DNA of 64,000 nucleotides, taken from Paenarthrobacter aurescens TC1 (GTDB lineage: Bacteria > Actinomycetota > Actinomycetes > Actinomycetales > Micrococcaceae). This document shows, piece by piece, positions 47,534-57,398 of the stretch (the first letter of the stretch is position 1; each line of letters opens with the position of its first letter). Position numbers and translations under genes: made by a program. The notes beneath the pieces are model-generated. The model worked only from the letters and a program-made list of their open reading frames with translations. It made no database searches and was not told the DNA's origin. The DNA is taken from NCBI GenBank assembly GCA_000014925.1, contig CP000474.1:744001-808000 (forward strand). Direction: 5' to 3'.

Positions 47534-48444
47534 TGGCGCGGATTCTTGTAACCGGGGTTGGGGGACCGGCCGGGCTTTCACTCGCCCGGCAGTTAAGGGG
47601 CTTGGGCCACTGGGTTCTGGGTGTCGATATGCAGGAGGTTCCGGCGTCAGCAGCGGACATTGTGTCGTTGGTGTCCCCCGCAAGTTCTGCCGGCTACCTG
47701 TGGGAGTTGCGCGGGCTTGTGGCCAATCACGGCATCGAACTCCTGGTGCCCACCGTCAGCGATGAGCTTGTTCTCGTAGCTGAGGCACGGGAAGACTTCG
47801 CCCCGGGCGTCGAAGTCCTTATTGCTGATCCGGCTCCAGTGCGTATTGCCAATGACAAATACCTCACCATGCGTTGCCTGGATACTGCAGGCGTCGCCGT
47901 GCCTGGTTTTGGGCTGCCCGGAGATTTCGCTTCGGTTAGTGAGGCCATGGCCCGCTTTGGCGGGGCGCTGGTGGTAAAGCCGAGGGTTTCCAGGGGTGGA
48001 CGCGGGGTCCAAATTCTGGAACGAACCGCTGACGGGGGACGAAACGCTGCACGGATTTGGGCTTCCCTGGATGACTCTTGGATCGTGCAACGCTTCGCGC
48101 CCGGAACAGAGTACGCGCCGGTGGTCTTCCGCGGTGAGCTTGCAACCGGGGACGACGGTCTTGTGGTGGTGCTGGAGAAAACCGAGCTCAAGGAAGGGCG
48201 CGTAGGCAACGCCGTCTCCGTCAGGAAAGTGGAGTTGTCCATGGCCGCCGACGTAGCCCACGTGGCCCGGGCAGCGACGGCAGCCCTCGGATTGACGGGC
48301 CCCATTGACGTGGATGTCCGTCGCATGCCGGACGGAAAGCCCGTGGTGCTGGAGGTCAACGCAAGGTTTGGAGCGAACAGCGCCCATGCACCGGAGCTTC
48401 TGGACCACGCACTCCGCCGCTATGTTCCGGGACGGCTTGTGTGA
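47533..48444 (+). CDS. ATP-grasp ligase, CarB-like
   Basis: 303-residue ATP-grasp protein. N-terminal Rossmann-like part ILVTGVGGPAGLSLARQL (~4-21); ATP-grasp marks: Lys in IANDKYLTMRCLD, ALVVKPRVSRGGRGVQIL (~140-157), WIVQRFAPGTEY, and the Mg site PVVLEVNARFGANSAHAPEL (~275-294, Glu and Asn). ATP-grasp enzymes form amide or ester bonds with acyl-phosphates, so it may add an amino acid or other acyl group to a sugar exposed by the deacetylase (inference). Coupled on both sides by TGATG and GTGA overlaps. Confidence 0.88.
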   Translation: MARILVTGVGGPAGLSLARQLRGLGHWVLGVDMQEVPASAADIVSLVSPASSAGYLWELRGLVANHGIELLVPTVSDELVLVAEAREDFAPGVEVLIADPAPVRIANDKYLTMRCLDTAGVAVPGFGLPGDFASVSEAMARFGGALVVKPRVSRGGRGVQILERTADGGRNAARIWASLDDSWIVQRFAPGTEYAPVVFRGELATGDDGLVVVLEKTELKEGRVGNAVSVRKVELSMAADVAHVARAATAALGLTGPIDVDVRRMPDGKPVVLEVNARFGANSAHAPELLDHALRRYVPGRLV

Positions 48445-49736
48445 CGTTCCCGAGCGTGGCGTTGGTGGTGGTGTACGTTGGCGGTTTGGTGATTCTCGGT
48501 TTTGGCATGGCCAAAATCGTCTATGTTCCCATGGCGTTGTATTTCGACTGGCTTTACCGCTCCATCTGTGCCCGGCATCGGTATTCCGTGTTGAGCGATA
48601 GGCCTTTGGTGTCGGTGATTGTCCCGGGCTACAACGAGGCCGTGGTGATCACCGGCTGTGTTGAGTCCATTTTGGCCAGCCGGTACTTGCGCCTGGAAGT
48701 CATTCTGGTGGATGACGGTTCCACGGATGAGACCGCCTCCATCATGGAAGGCTTGGCGCAGCAGTATGACCGGGTGCGGTTCCTTTCGCAGGCCAACGCG
48801 GGCAAGGGCGCCGCTTTGAATTGTGGGATTGCAGCAGCCCTCGGGGACATTCTGATGTTTGTGGACGCCGATGGAGTCTTTGCTCCAGACACGTTGATAC
48901 ACATGCTGGAGGGTTTTGACGATCCGAAAGTGGGCGCAGTGTGCGGCGATGACCGGCCGGTCAACCTCGATCGCCTGCAGACCATGATGCTTGCGATCCT
49001 GAGCCACGTGGGTACGGGATTGGTCCGTAGGGCTCTATCCCTCATGAATTGCCTGCCCATCGTTTCCGGAAACATTGGCGCCTTTCGCAGCGATTTGGTC
49101 CGGGAGCTGGGAGGGTTCCACGAGGACACGCTCGGGGAAGACCTTGAGCTGACATGGCGGGTCTACAAAGCCGGATACCGGGTTCGATTCCAGCCCAAAG
49201 CACTCGTGTACGCCGAGTCTCCCTCCACCATGGGTGGCTTGTGGCGTCAGCGGGTCCGCTGGTCGCGAGGGCTGCTCCAGACGCTGAGGTTGCACAGCGG
49301 AATGCTCGGGAGCCGCCGCTACGGAATGTTCGGGGCGTTCCTGGTTTTCAACGCCATCACCATGGTGTTGATCCCTATTCTGCAACTCGTCGTCCTGGCT
49401 CTACTACCGTTCCTGTACGTGGCAGGCATGGGACCCGTCCCAGCTGAAGTCCTCGCAATCCTCGGCTGGCTCGGGGTCTTTGTGTCATTGGCGCTGATCG
49501 TCTTCTCCGTTGGCCTGAACCGCTCATGGCGGGATCTGCGATTCCTGTGGACGCTGCCACTGTGGCCCTTTTACTCGGTGTTTGTGGGCTTGGCCCTGGC
49601 CAGCGCAATCGTGAAAGAAATCCGTGGCAGTCCGGCCCGTTGGAACAAGCTGCAGCGGACAGGCATCAAGTCTGTGACTGCCACGCATTCTGTGACCTCC
49701 ACTGATGTGTCACAACGGCAGGAAGCGCACGCGTGA
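48441..49736 (+). CDS. Membrane glycosyltransferase family 2 (PgaC/hyaluronan synthase-like)
   Basis: 431-residue processive-type beta-glycosyltransferase. An N-terminal helix (~5-35), then the GT-A domain: SVIVPGYNEAVVI (~58-70), VDDGSTDET (~90-98), FVDADGVFAPD (~140-150), GEDLELTWRVYKAG with the catalytic Asp, and the QxxRW motif in WRQRVRWSRG. Three to four C-terminal helices form the export channel. The layout matches synthases of poly-N-acetylglucosamine or hyaluronan. GTG 48441 overlaps the ATP-grasp stop. It is the likely polymerase of the cluster. Confidence 0.92.
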   Translation: MTFPSVALVVVYVGGLVILGFGMAKIVYVPMALYFDWLYRSICARHRYSVLSDRPLVSVIVPGYNEAVVITGCVESILASRYLRLEVILVDDGSTDETASIMEGLAQQYDRVRFLSQANAGKGAALNCGIAAALGDILMFVDADGVFAPDTLIHMLEGFDDPKVGAVCGDDRPVNLDRLQTMMLAILSHVGTGLVRRALSLMNCLPIVSGNIGAFRSDLVRELGGFHEDTLGEDLELTWRVYKAGYRVRFQPKALVYAESPSTMGGLWRQRVRWSRGLLQTLRLHSGMLGSRRYGMFGAFLVFNAITMVLIPILQLVVLALLPFLYVAGMGPVPAEVLAILGWLGVFVSLALIVFSVGLNRSWRDLRFLWTLPLWPFYSVFVGLALASAIVKEIRGSPARWNKLQRTGIKSVTATHSVTSTDVSQRQEAHA

Positions 49737-50848
49737 AGGGCGTCCCGGGTACTGCAGCGTCCCTAACGTTGGCCATTGCCGTTGTGATGTCGCTCCTTCT
49801 GACGTCCGCCTGTGCGGTGGAACCGAAGAATCGTCCCGCGGACCGCATGGTCAATCTGGGTTTCGAAGATGTGGTCAACAGCGATCCCTTGTACTTGACC
49901 GGACTCGCCGAACGCTTGGACTCGGTTGATGCAACAGCGGTATCGCTCGCAGTAGGACGCACGGACTGGACGGCTTTCCCTTTGCAGGGCCAAACCGAGA
50001 CGGAATCCAGTGAGGTTGCTCGGACCGGTCGGGACTACGTGGCCGAGTCAATTTCGGCGTTGGAGTTCGCGGAGGATGGAAGGAAACGCGATGTTGTCCT
50101 CACCATAGATGCTCTGCTGGACCGCGCGCTCACCGCGGAACCGGCACTTGCCGGGCGGGACACGTCCGGAGCAGCGTCCTCAACCTTTGCCAGTGTGTCG
50201 TCCTTGCGGCATGGAAAAGCCGGCTCCCGGTTGGCCTCCCTTGCGGCGGTGATCGCCGGTAGATACCGGCCCACGGCGGTCAATCTGACGGAGCTGATGT
50301 TCGATGACTTCACTTTCGGTGAAGAGGATCTCATCGACTTCAAAGCCACCACGGGAGCCAAGGATTGGCCGAGAAAGAACGATGGTTCGATCGATGCGTC
50401 GGACGCGAGTATCAGCGGCTGGCGCAGTGAGGCTATGGCGGACATCGTCCTGAAGGTGCGGACCGCCGTCGAACCTTATGGCGTCAAACTCGATATGGAC
50501 GTGCGCGCACCGCGTGAATCACCCTCACTGGACCGGGCGGACAGCGGACATGACTACGATCTCCTGCTTAAGCAGGCGGATCGGCTTCATGTTTGGGAAT
50601 ATGTGGGACTGAACAGTGAGAGTTCGCCGCAAACCAAGGAATTGGCGGAAGCAATGAACCGCAGGGCAGGCTCGCGCATTTCCTTGTCCGTGGGGCTCTG
50701 GGGCAATGATGGCCGGATATCAGCCGGGGAATTAGCCACCGCACTGCGGGATGCTGTCCTCGGCGGGGCGACGTCAGTGTCCGTAACACCGGCGAGTCTC
50801 ATGGAAGGCCAGCACTGGGACGTCCTCAAAGAGGCCTGGGCCACGTAA
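49733..50848 (+). CDS. Lipoprotein, possible TIM-barrel polysaccharide hydrolase
   Basis: 371-residue exported lipoprotein: signal peptide to ~26, lipobox LTSAC (Cys27). The body suggests a glycoside-hydrolase-like barrel: PTAVNLTELMFDDFTFGEEDLIDF (~183-206) with clustered acidic residues, KLDMDVRAPRES (~248) and ADRLHVWEYVGLN (~281), loosely recalling the hydrolase domain of PgaB. Family not assigned. GTG 49733 overlaps the GT2 stop, so it ends the operon and probably trims or modifies the polymer outside the cell. Confidence 0.6.
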   Translation: MKGVPGTAASLTLAIAVVMSLLLTSACAVEPKNRPADRMVNLGFEDVVNSDPLYLTGLAERLDSVDATAVSLAVGRTDWTAFPLQGQTETESSEVARTGRDYVAESISALEFAEDGRKRDVVLTIDALLDRALTAEPALAGRDTSGAASSTFASVSSLRHGKAGSRLASLAAVIAGRYRPTAVNLTELMFDDFTFGEEDLIDFKATTGAKDWPRKNDGSIDASDASISGWRSEAMADIVLKVRTAVEPYGVKLDMDVRAPRESPSLDRADSGHDYDLLLKQADRLHVWEYVGLNSESSPQTKELAEAMNRRAGSRISLSVGLWGNDGRISAGELATALRDAVLGGATSVSVTPASLMEGQHWDVLKEAWAT

Positions 50849-50966
50849 TGGAGGGGTAGGCGTCGGCTTTTAGCTGGCGTACGCTGACCGCATGGGGCTG
50901 TTGGGCGGAAAGGTTGTCCTTCAAGGTCATTCCCGCCCGGACGGTGACGCCAAAATCTGAGACGCA

Positions 50967-50996
50967 TTCTTTTGTTGAGTTCTGTGCGGGTAAGAT
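50967..50996 (+). promoter_or_regulatory. Probable ppc promoter
   Basis: TAAGAT (50991-50996) is a good -10 element, with TTCTTT (50967-50972) as a weak -35 at 18-base spacing, giving a leader of ~75 bases before ppc. Otherwise the 228-base gap shows no structure. Confidence 0.5.
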
Positions 50997-51076
50997 CCCG
51001 TAGGAAACATTAGTAATCCGGCTCACAGTATCCAGCGCAGTGTACGGGCCACACCAGATCCCAAAGGTAAGTATCA

Positions 51077-53875
51077 ATGGTTCACACTGCCCATCAAGAC
51101 ACCGATCTCGCTGCCGAACTGCGTGCCGACGTACGCCGGGTTTCCACACTTCTCGGCGAGTCCTTGGTACGACAACACGGTCCGGAATTGCTCCAACTCG
51201 TGGAGCAAGTTCGCTTGCTGACCAAGGAGTCCAAGGAAGCCGCACGGGGCGGCGCGGATGCCACCGGCCCGTGGAGCGCGCACGACGTCGTTGCCCAGGT
51301 TCGCGAGTTGCTCGCCTCCCTGCCGCTGGACCAGGCGACTGACCTGGTTCGTGCCTTTGCGTTTTACTTCCACCTCAGCAACGCGGCGGAGCAAGTACAT
51401 CGCGTCCGTGGACTGCGCACCCGCCAGGAAAAAGACGGTTGGCTGGCGAAGGCGGTCTCAGAGATAGCGGGCCAGGCGGGACCCCAGGTTCTGCAGGATG
51501 TGATCAACGGACTCGACGTCCGCCCCATTTTCACGGCGCACCCCACCGAGGCTTCACGTCGTTCTGTGTTGGACAAGGTCCGCAAACTTTCGGACGTCCT
51601 TGCTGAGCCCACGGCTGAGGGGACCTCCGCGCGGCGCCGTCAGGACCAGCAACTCGCTGAAATCATCGACCAAATGTGGCAGACCGACGAGCTCCGCCAA
51701 GTACGCCCCACTCCTGTGGATGAGGCCCGGAATGCCATCTACTACCTGAACAGCATTCTGACTGACGCCATGCCGGAAATGCTGACGGACCTTTCGGAAC
51801 TTCTGGCCGAGCATGGTGTCACACTCCCTGCCGCCGCCGCACCGCTGAAGTTTGGTTCGTGGATCGGTGGCGACCGCGACGGCAACCCGAACGTTACTGC
51901 TGCTGTCACCAAGGAAATCCTGCAGTTGCAGAACCAGAATGCTGTCCGCATCAGCATTGCCCTCATCGACGAACTCATCTCGGTACTTTCCAACTCAACG
52001 GCTCTTTTTGGGGCCGACCAAGAGCTGCTGGATTCGATCACCGCGGACCTCAAGAACCTCCCCGGACTGGACAAACGCATCCTTGAACTGAACGCGCAGG
52101 AGCCCTACAGGCTCAAGCTGACCTGCATCAAGGCCAAGCTCATTAACACCGGTCGCCGCATTTCAGCTTCGACGTATCACGAGCCGGGCCGCGACTACGC
52201 AACCACTCCTGAGTTGCTGGCGGAGTTTGGACTGCTTGAAGCCTCGTTGCGGAACCATTCCGCTGGACTGGTGGCAGACGGCGCCCTGGCCCGCGTCCGC
52301 CGGGCAATCGCTGCCTTTGGTCTGCACCTGGCAACCTTGGACATACGTGAACACGCCGATTACCACCACGATGCTGTGGGGCAACTCGTGGACAGGCTCG
52401 GCACCGAAAAGGCTTACGGCGAATTGACGCGTGAGGAACGCTTCACCTTCCTGGGGGCCGAGCTGGCTTCCCGCCGCCCGCTCTCCGGCCACCCGATCAA
52501 GCTTGAAGGCACTGCGGACGGCACATATGACGTCTTCCGGAGTATCCGCCAGGCCCTGCACACCTATGGCCCGGATGTCGTGGAAACCTACATCATTTCC
52601 ATGACCCGCGGCGCCGATGATGTCCTGGCCGCAGCAGTCCTTGCCCGCGAGGCCGGTCTGATCGACCTCTTCAGCGGCAAGCCCCATGCCAAGATCGGGT
52701 TCGCTCCGCTATTGGAAACGGTGGAGGAACTCCGGGCCTCGGCTGAGATTGTGGACCAGTTGCTGTCCGATCCGTCCTACCGGGAACTTGTCCGCCTCCG
52801 CGGAGACATCCAGGAGGTCATGCTGGGTTACTCCGATTCCAATAAGGAATCCGGCGTGATGACCAGCCAGTGGGAGATCCACAAGACCCAGCGCAAGTTG
52901 CGCGATGTGGCGGCCAAGCACGGCGTCCGCGTTCGTCTCTTCCACGGCCGCGGTGGATCCGTTGGCCGCGGTGGCGGACCCACCTACGATGCCATCATGG
53001 CTCAACCGAACGGCGTGCTGGAAGGTGAGATCAAGTTCACCGAGCAGGGTGAGGTCATCTCGGACAAGTACTCCCTCCCCGAGCTGGCCCGCGAAAACCT
53101 GGAGCTCTCCCTGGCCGCCGTGATGCAGGGCTCGGCGCTGCACCGCACTCCGCGTACATCGGATGATGAACGTGAGCGCTACGCCAATGTCATGGAAACC
53201 ATCTCGGATGCAGCGTTCGCCCGCTACCGCACGCTGATTGACGATCCCCAGCTTCCGGCGTACTTCCTGGCGTCCACACCTGTGGAGCAGCTGGGTTCAT
53301 TGAATATCGGTTCCCGGCCCTCCAAGCGTCCGGATTCCGGTGCGGGACTTGGTGGCCTGCGGGCCATTCCGTGGGTTTTCGGCTGGACTCAGTCACGCCA
53401 GATCGTTCCCGGCTGGTTCGGAGTGGGCTCCGGTTTGAAGGCTGCGCGGGAAGCCGGCGACACGGATCAGTTGCTGGAGATGATGGACCGCTGGCACTTC
53501 TTCCGGTCGGTCATCTCCAACGTGGAGATGACCTTGGCCAAGACGGACATGGAAATTGCCGGTCATTACGTTTCGTCCCTGGTCCCCGAGGAACTGCACC
53601 GCTTGTTCCACATGATTCGTGACGAGTACGAGCTCACCGTTGCCGAGATCGAACGGCTGACGGGTGAGATGGAGTTGCTGGACGCCCAGCCTACGCTGAA
53701 GCGTTCACTCGAAATCCGCGACCAATACCTGGATCCGATCAGCTATCTGCAAGTGGAGCTCCTTCGCCGCGTGCGCGAGGAGCAGCTGTCCGGGGGCGAG
53801 ATCGACGAGCGCCTCCAGCGGGCCATGCTCATCACCGTCAACGGCGTAGCCGCCGGCCTGCGCAATACCGGCTAG
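51077..53875 (+). CDS. ppc: Phosphoenolpyruvate carboxylase
   Basis: Anaplerotic enzyme making oxaloacetate from PEP and bicarbonate; 932 residues, as usual in actinobacteria. Active-site marks are [13 protein letters not shown] (His155), [20 protein letters not shown] (Lys590 region), [19 protein letters not shown] (from 622), and the C-terminal [16 protein letters not shown] with the effector site. ATG 51077 is used. Replenishes the TCA cycle on sugars, whereas aceA/aceB at the other end of the window serve C2 growth. Its stop is three bases from repeat array E. Confidence 0.97.
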   Translation: MVHTAHQDTDLAAELRADVRRVSTLLGESLVRQHGPELLQLVEQVRLLTKESKEAARGGADATGPWSAHDVVAQVRELLASLPLDQATDLVRAFAFYFHLSNAAEQVHRVRGLRTRQEKDGWLAKAVSEIAGQAGPQVLQDVINGLDVRPIFTAHPTEASRRSVLDKVRKLSDVLAEPTAEGTSARRRQDQQLAEIIDQMWQTDELRQVRPTPVDEARNAIYYLNSILTDAMPEMLTDLSELLAEHGVTLPAAAAPLKFGSWIGGDRDGNPNVTAAVTKEILQLQNQNAVRISIALIDELISVLSNSTALFGADQELLDSITADLKNLPGLDKRILELNAQEPYRLKLTCIKAKLINTGRRISASTYHEPGRDYATTPELLAEFGLLEASLRNHSAGLVADGALARVRRAIAAFGLHLATLDIREHADYHHDAVGQLVDRLGTEKAYGELTREERFTFLGAELASRRPLSGHPIKLEGTADGTYDVFRSIRQALHTYGPDVVETYIISMTRGADDVLAAAVLAREAGLIDLFSGKPHAKIGFAPLLETVEELRASAEIVDQLLSDPSYRELVRLRGDIQEVMLGYSDSNKESGVMTSQWEIHKTQRKLRDVAAKHGVRVRLFHGRGGSVGRGGGPTYDAIMAQPNGVLEGEIKFTEQGEVISDKYSLPELARENLELSLAAVMQGSALHRTPRTSDDERERYANVMETISDAAFARYRTLIDDPQLPAYFLASTPVEQLGSLNIGSRPSKRPDSGAGLGGLRAIPWVFGWTQSRQIVPGWFGVGSGLKAAREAGDTDQLLEMMDRWHFFRSVISNVEMTLAKTDMEIAGHYVSSLVPEELHRLFHMIRDEYELTVAEIERLTGEMELLDAQPTLKRSLEIRDQYLDPISYLQVELLRRVREEQLSGGEIDERLQRAMLITVNGVAAGLRNTG

Positions 53876-53878
53876 CAA

Positions 53879-53967
53879 CCCTCTCTCACATCCCTCGGGT
53901 TTCCCCGGATCCCTCTCTCACCCGGTGAGAGAGGGATCCGTCCAAGGGCGTGGGATGTGAGAGAGCG
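53879..53967. repeat. Array E of the GTGAGAGAG family, inverted
   Basis: Two cores in one orientation (CCCTCTCTCA at 53879 and 53911) face two in the other (GTGAGAGAG at 53925 and 53957); within each pair spacing is 32 bases. The inner cores form a 35-base palindrome: 17-base perfect arms (53906-53922, 53924-53940) around one base. Starting three bases after ppc, it can act as terminator as well as protein site. Confidence 0.92.
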
Positions 53968-53980
53968 TTAGGGTAGTGGG

Positions 53981-54286
53981 ATGCCGTCGTTCCAGACCAA
54001 GTTGAAAATCACTGGCCTCAAACCGGGCAACGCACCCGAATCGGTGATGGCCGCAGCGGTGGAAGCGCTGGAAACCCGCCACCACGTCGAATCGAACCAG
54101 CTCGACATCGTGGGCGGCGTCCCGCAGATCAGCCTCCGCTTCACGGTAGGCGACCGCGACTACTCAGGCGAGAACGACGAAGCCCGGACGTCGGCAGCCA
54201 TGATGCGTGACGCCGTCGAGCGCGTAGCGGTGACCGGCAGCCTTTACGTGTTGCGCCGCAGCCGTGGCCGTTGGTCGCCGGTCTAA
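53981..54286 (+). CDS. Small conserved hypothetical protein
   Basis: 101-residue soluble protein, not recognised. It alternates beta-strand-like and helical segments (FQTKLKITGLKPGNAPESVM, AAAVEALETRHHVESNQLDIV, GVPQISLRFTVGDRDY, SAAMMRDAVERVAV, GSLYVLRRSRGRWSPV), suggesting a compact alpha/beta fold. ATG 53981 starts 13 bases after the last core of array E, so its leader would consist of repeat DNA. The coding bias fits a real gene. Confidence 0.6.
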   Translation: MPSFQTKLKITGLKPGNAPESVMAAAVEALETRHHVESNQLDIVGGVPQISLRFTVGDRDYSGENDEARTSAAMMRDAVERVAVTGSLYVLRRSRGRWSPV

Positions 54287-54309
54287 AACGCCGCTCCATG
54301 ACGCCGGCG

Positions 54310-54954
54310 CTACTCGGGCTGCGGAACGTCGTCGGGCTTGTCGGCGTCGTAAGGTTCGTCCACGGGTGACCGGCTTCCGCGGCGGCGCGTGACGATCAGC
54401 CCCACCACCACGCCGATGACCAAGCCGAGCCCCACACCGATCAGGGAACTGGCCCAGAAGGGAAGCTTGGTGGTTGAGCCCGTGAAATAGCCCAGGCCCA
54501 CTTGCCATACGGCCCACAGCACAGCGCCCAGGCCGGCACACAGGCTGAACCCGCGTGCCGAAACATTGGCGATGCCTGCCGCGGATGAGGTGGCGAGCCT
54601 GCCTCCCGGAATGAAGCGGGCGCCGATGATGGCGCCGTACGTTGAGGAGCGGCCGGCTTTGGCAATGGCCTCGTGGATTCCGCGATGGATGCGGCGGCCC
54701 CAGGACCACCGGTCCAAAACGTGGCTAATACGGCGTTTGAACAGCATAAACACGGCCATGTCGCCCAGCCAGGATGCGAACGCAGCCAAGAACAGGACGA
54801 GCCAGAAATTTGCATGGCCGTCGGCTGCAAGTGCCCCGCCGGTGATCACCACCATCTCGGAGGGAATGGGCGGGAAGATGGCATCACCCAGCACGATAGG
54901 GACGATCCACAGGTAAATCGCGGATCCCCACGTTTCGGGGGTGATGAAGTCCAT
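54310..54954 (-). CDS. DedA/SNARE-associated family membrane protein
   Basis: 214-residue integral membrane protein of the DedA family, whose members are linked to phospholipid (undecaprenyl-phosphate or PE) translocation and membrane homeostasis. Family marks: [19 protein letters not shown] (~25-43), [17 protein letters not shown] (~63-79), [21 protein letters not shown] (~112-132, conserved R-x-x-P-x-x-R). The C-terminus is acidic and cytoplasmic. ATG 54954 is used; only 54 bases separate it from the divergent macro-domain gene. Confidence 0.92.
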   Translation of the reverse strand: MDFITPETWGSAIYLWIVPIVLGDAIFPPIPSEMVVITGGALAADGHANFWLVLFLAAFASWLGDMAVFMLFKRRISHVLDRWSWGRRIHRGIHEAIAKAGRSSTYGAIIGARFIPGGRLATSSAAGIANVSARGFSLCAGLGAVLWAVWQVGLGYFTGSTTKLPFWASSLIGVGLGLVIGVVVGLIVTRRRGSRSPVDEPYDADKPDDVPQPE

Positions 54955-55008
54955 GGGCACAAGGTACCGCACTTGCCGCGCCCGCCGCTCCGGCGCGAGA
55001 CTGACCGC

Positions 55009-55560
55009 ATGCGAATCGACATTCTGCACGGCGACATCACCACGCGTTCCGTGGACGCAATTGTCAACGCCGCCAACTCGTCCTTGCTCGGTGGAGGGGG
55101 AGTGGACGGTGCCATCCACAGGGCGGCTGGATCGGAACTGCTTGAGGCCTGCCGCGAGTTGCGTCGGACGGAACTGCCGGAGGGACTTCCGGTGGGCGCC
55201 GCCGTCGCGACCCCTGCCTTCCGGCTCCCCGCGCACTGGGTGATCCACACCGTGGGTCCCAACCGGCATGCGGGTCAAACCGATCCGGCGCTGCTTGCCT
55301 CGTGCTTCCGGGAAAGCCTGAAGGTGGCGGCCGGGCTTGGTGCCCGATCCCTCGCCTTCCCTGCGATCAGCGCCGGAATTTACGGTTGGGACTCCCGTCA
55401 GGTGGCGGAAGTAGCGTTCGACGCCGTGGGGTCGTTTTCGTCGTCGTCCTCCGTGAGTGCCGCTTCAGAACGTGGGTTTGAGTTGGTGGAGTTCGTGCTG
55501 TTTTCGGAAGAGACGACGGCGGTCTTCCGGGCTGCGTTGGATTCCTCACCGGGGGCCTGA
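55009..55560 (+). CDS. Macro-domain ADP-ribose/O-acetyl-ADP-ribose hydrolase
   Basis: 183-residue MacroD/YmdB-type protein removing acetyl or ADP-ribosyl groups. Binding loops: [29 protein letters not shown] segment (Asn24, Asn27, G-rich loop ~32-37) and [20 protein letters not shown] (~117-136). Middle block [23 protein letters not shown] (~62-84). The length is typical. ATG 55009 lies 54 bases from the divergent dedA start, so the two share promoter DNA. Confidence 0.94.
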   Translation: MRIDILHGDITTRSVDAIVNAANSSLLGGGGVDGAIHRAAGSELLEACRELRRTELPEGLPVGAAVATPAFRLPAHWVIHTVGPNRHAGQTDPALLASCFRESLKVAAGLGARSLAFPAISAGIYGWDSRQVAEVAFDAVGSFSSSSSVSAASERGFELVEFVLFSEETTAVFRAALDSSPGA

Positions 55561-55580
55561 GGTGTTGCGGCGCGCAGGCG

Positions 55581-56240
55581 TCACGCCGGTTCCGGGCTGG
55601 CACCCCGTGGCGCCTCAGCCGCCCGCTTGTGCCCAAGGAACCTACCTGCTTTGAAGTACCAGTACGGCCACGCTGCCCACGACGACGCCCCGGCAATGAA
55701 ACCCACTCCCATCACCGTGTAACGGAGCCACTCGGGCCCGGGAAGGAGGAAACCGAGGCCGGCAACGGGAAGCCCGATCAAAAGTGCTCCGCCGATGAAC
55801 CGGCCAAGCTTCGCGAGCACTTTCGGGTAGTCCTCAACGTGGAGAAGCTTGTTGTTGGCCATGAGGAACCAGACCCCTTGGATCACGATGGCCGCCACGG
55901 AAACTGCAGTTGATGGCTCAAAGTCCAGGACCTTAAGTACAAGCAATGCCGAGCTCGTGGCCCCGGCCGCGCAAGCTGCCACTGTTACCCATTTCAGCGG
56001 CTCAGTCCACGGTGCTTTGGGGAGCCGTTTGTGGACCTGCATGATCACGGGGATGACCAGCACGTTGAACACGGCTCCGGTGGCGTCGTTGATTGCACCG
56101 AAGACGAAGGGGCCGCCCCTGGGGACTTCCACGGCGTACATGGCCCCGAGCGTCAGGACGCCCGCCACGCCCACGGCGGCTGCAGAGTAGGCGAGGACCG
56201 AAACGGCCCTGTCGCCCGGTACTTCAGTGAATTGTTCCAT
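55581..56240 (-). CDS. Hypothetical membrane protein
   Basis: 219-residue membrane protein, not recognised. Six hydrophobic segments (~14-35, 43-66, 80-100, 103-122, 145-165, 170-190) with short loops; cytoplasmic tail rich in Lys/Arg/Glu (HKRAAEAPRGASPEPA). Start ATG 56240 is supported by GGGAG five bases upstream. Convergent with the macro-domain gene; no partner indicates function. Confidence 0.7.
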   Translation of the reverse strand: MEQFTEVPGDRAVSVLAYSAAAVGVAGVLTLGAMYAVEVPRGGPFVFGAINDATGAVFNVLVIPVIMQVHKRLPKAPWTEPLKWVTVAACAAGATSSALLVLKVLDFEPSTAVSVAAIVIQGVWFLMANNKLLHVEDYPKVLAKLGRFIGGALLIGLPVAGLGFLLPGPEWLRYTVMGVGFIAGASSWAAWPYWYFKAGRFLGHKRAAEAPRGASPEPA

Positions 56241-56316
56241 CGGAACTCCCGCGTTCTGCCCAGCAAACCCATGGTAGTCCTGCGGAGTAGCGGAAGGAAC
56301 GGGCTCCTGCCCTACG

Positions 56317-57246
56317 TCAGGCGTGGGCTTCGCTGAGCTCCAACTGGCTGCGATATTCCACCGGCTGCTTGCTGATGGGGTCCACGAACGTGATGCCGCG
56401 GGCCAGTAACTGCAGGGGTTTCGTGTAGTCGTCCGGAGCCTTGTCCAACAGGTCCGGGTAGAAGGCGTCGTTGACGATTCCCAGCCCGAGGGAGGCCATG
56501 TGCACCCGGAGTTGGTGCGTCTTTCCGGTGTGCGGCTCCAAACGGTACAGTGCGCGTTGGTGAGTGCCGGCGTCGAACGTTTTTGTTTGTTCAATGCGCG
56601 TTTCCGCGTTCGGTTCGCCGTCGATGACTTCGGCCAGCAAGTAGCTGCGCGACTTGGTCATGCGGTTGCGGACCACTGCGGGGAACTCGACGGCGGGAAA
56701 GCCTGCGGCGGGCGTCGCGGCGGACACGCACTCGTATTCCTTCTGGACCTGGCGCTTCTCGAAAAGCACCTGATACTTGCCGCGCGTCTCCGGGTTGGTG
56801 GACAGCAGCAACAGGCCAGCGGTCATGCGGTCCAGGCGGTGCATGGGGATGAGGTCAGGGAGGTTGAGCAGGTTTCGCAACCGAACCAGGGCGGATTCCT
56901 GGATGTAGGTGCCGCCGGGTGTGGTGGGGAGGAAATGCGGTTTATCGACCACCAGGATGTGCTCGTCCTGATGGAGGATGTTGATTTCGACGGGCAGCCG
57001 CGTCTCCGGGGGGAGCGTGCGGTAATACCAGATGAAAGTGTGGTCCTCGAGTTTGGTGCTGCGGTCCAGCGGTACACCGCCTTCGCCCACGATCTCGCCG
57101 GCGTCGAATCGGTCCTCGATGCCCTGGGGGTCGATGTGTCCCCAGCGGTGCATCATGTAGTCCATCGCTGTGGTCCACGGTCCCTCGTCCGGCAGGCGCA
57201 GGCGGGTCGCGTTCACGCCGTCGCGCACGGGGAGGGGGGATTGCAT
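56317..57246 (-). CDS. RluA-family RNA pseudouridine synthase
   Basis: 309-residue pseudouridine synthase modifying rRNA or tRNA. The catalytic motif HRLDRMTAGLLLL (Asp at ~141) is clear; ILVVDKPHFLPTTPGG (~101-116) and PHTGKTHQLRVHMASLG (~238-254) are the other family blocks. No full S4 domain is visible, but ~25-70 contains an S4-like segment. ATG 57246 is used; a GTG just upstream adds one codon. Which RNA position is modified cannot be told. Confidence 0.92.
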   Translation of the reverse strand: MQSPLPVRDGVNATRLRLPDEGPWTTAMDYMMHRWGHIDPQGIEDRFDAGEIVGEGGVPLDRSTKLEDHTFIWYYRTLPPETRLPVEINILHQDEHILVVDKPHFLPTTPGGTYIQESALVRLRNLLNLPDLIPMHRLDRMTAGLLLLSTNPETRGKYQVLFEKRQVQKEYECVSAATPAAGFPAVEFPAVVRNRMTKSRSYLLAEVIDGEPNAETRIEQTKTFDAGTHQRALYRLEPHTGKTHQLRVHMASLGLGIVNDAFYPDLLDKAPDDYTKPLQLLARGITFVDPISKQPVEYRSQLELSEAHA

Positions 57247-57273
57247 CACCGAACAATTCTACCGGGGCTGCGG

Positions 57274-57330
57274 TGCGGGGCCCGCTCTGCACCCCAAATC
57301 GCGCTCAGAGCATGCAGAGTAGGCCTCGCA
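57274..57330. repeat. Hairpin element related to 13390-13448
   Basis: TGCGGGGCCCGCTCTGCA (57274-57291) and TGCAGAGTAGGCCTCGCA (57313-57330) are inverted arms matching at 15 of 18 positions, with G-U pairs possible at mismatches. Order GGCCCGCTC-tgc ... gcagag-GGCCTC, arm content and overall length parallel the element at 13390-13448. It lies between divergent RluA and ArsR genes, so it is not simply a terminator. Confidence 0.55.
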
Positions 57331-57362
57331 ACGGGAGAGTTGATCCGACGATAAAAAAGTTC

Positions 57363-57391
57363 TTGACAAGAAAAGTTGTCGGTAGCAATAC
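57363..57391 (+). promoter_or_regulatory. ArsR-gene promoter with overlapping operator
   Basis: TTGACA (57363-57368) is a perfect -35; CAATAC (57386-57391) is a -10 at 17-base spacing. GACAA/TTGTC (57365-57369, 57376-57380), around a 6-base spacer, overlaps the -35 and is a likely ArsR operator. The transcript should begin at or beside ATG 57399, giving a leaderless message. Confidence 0.75.
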
Positions 57392-57398
57392 TTGAAGC

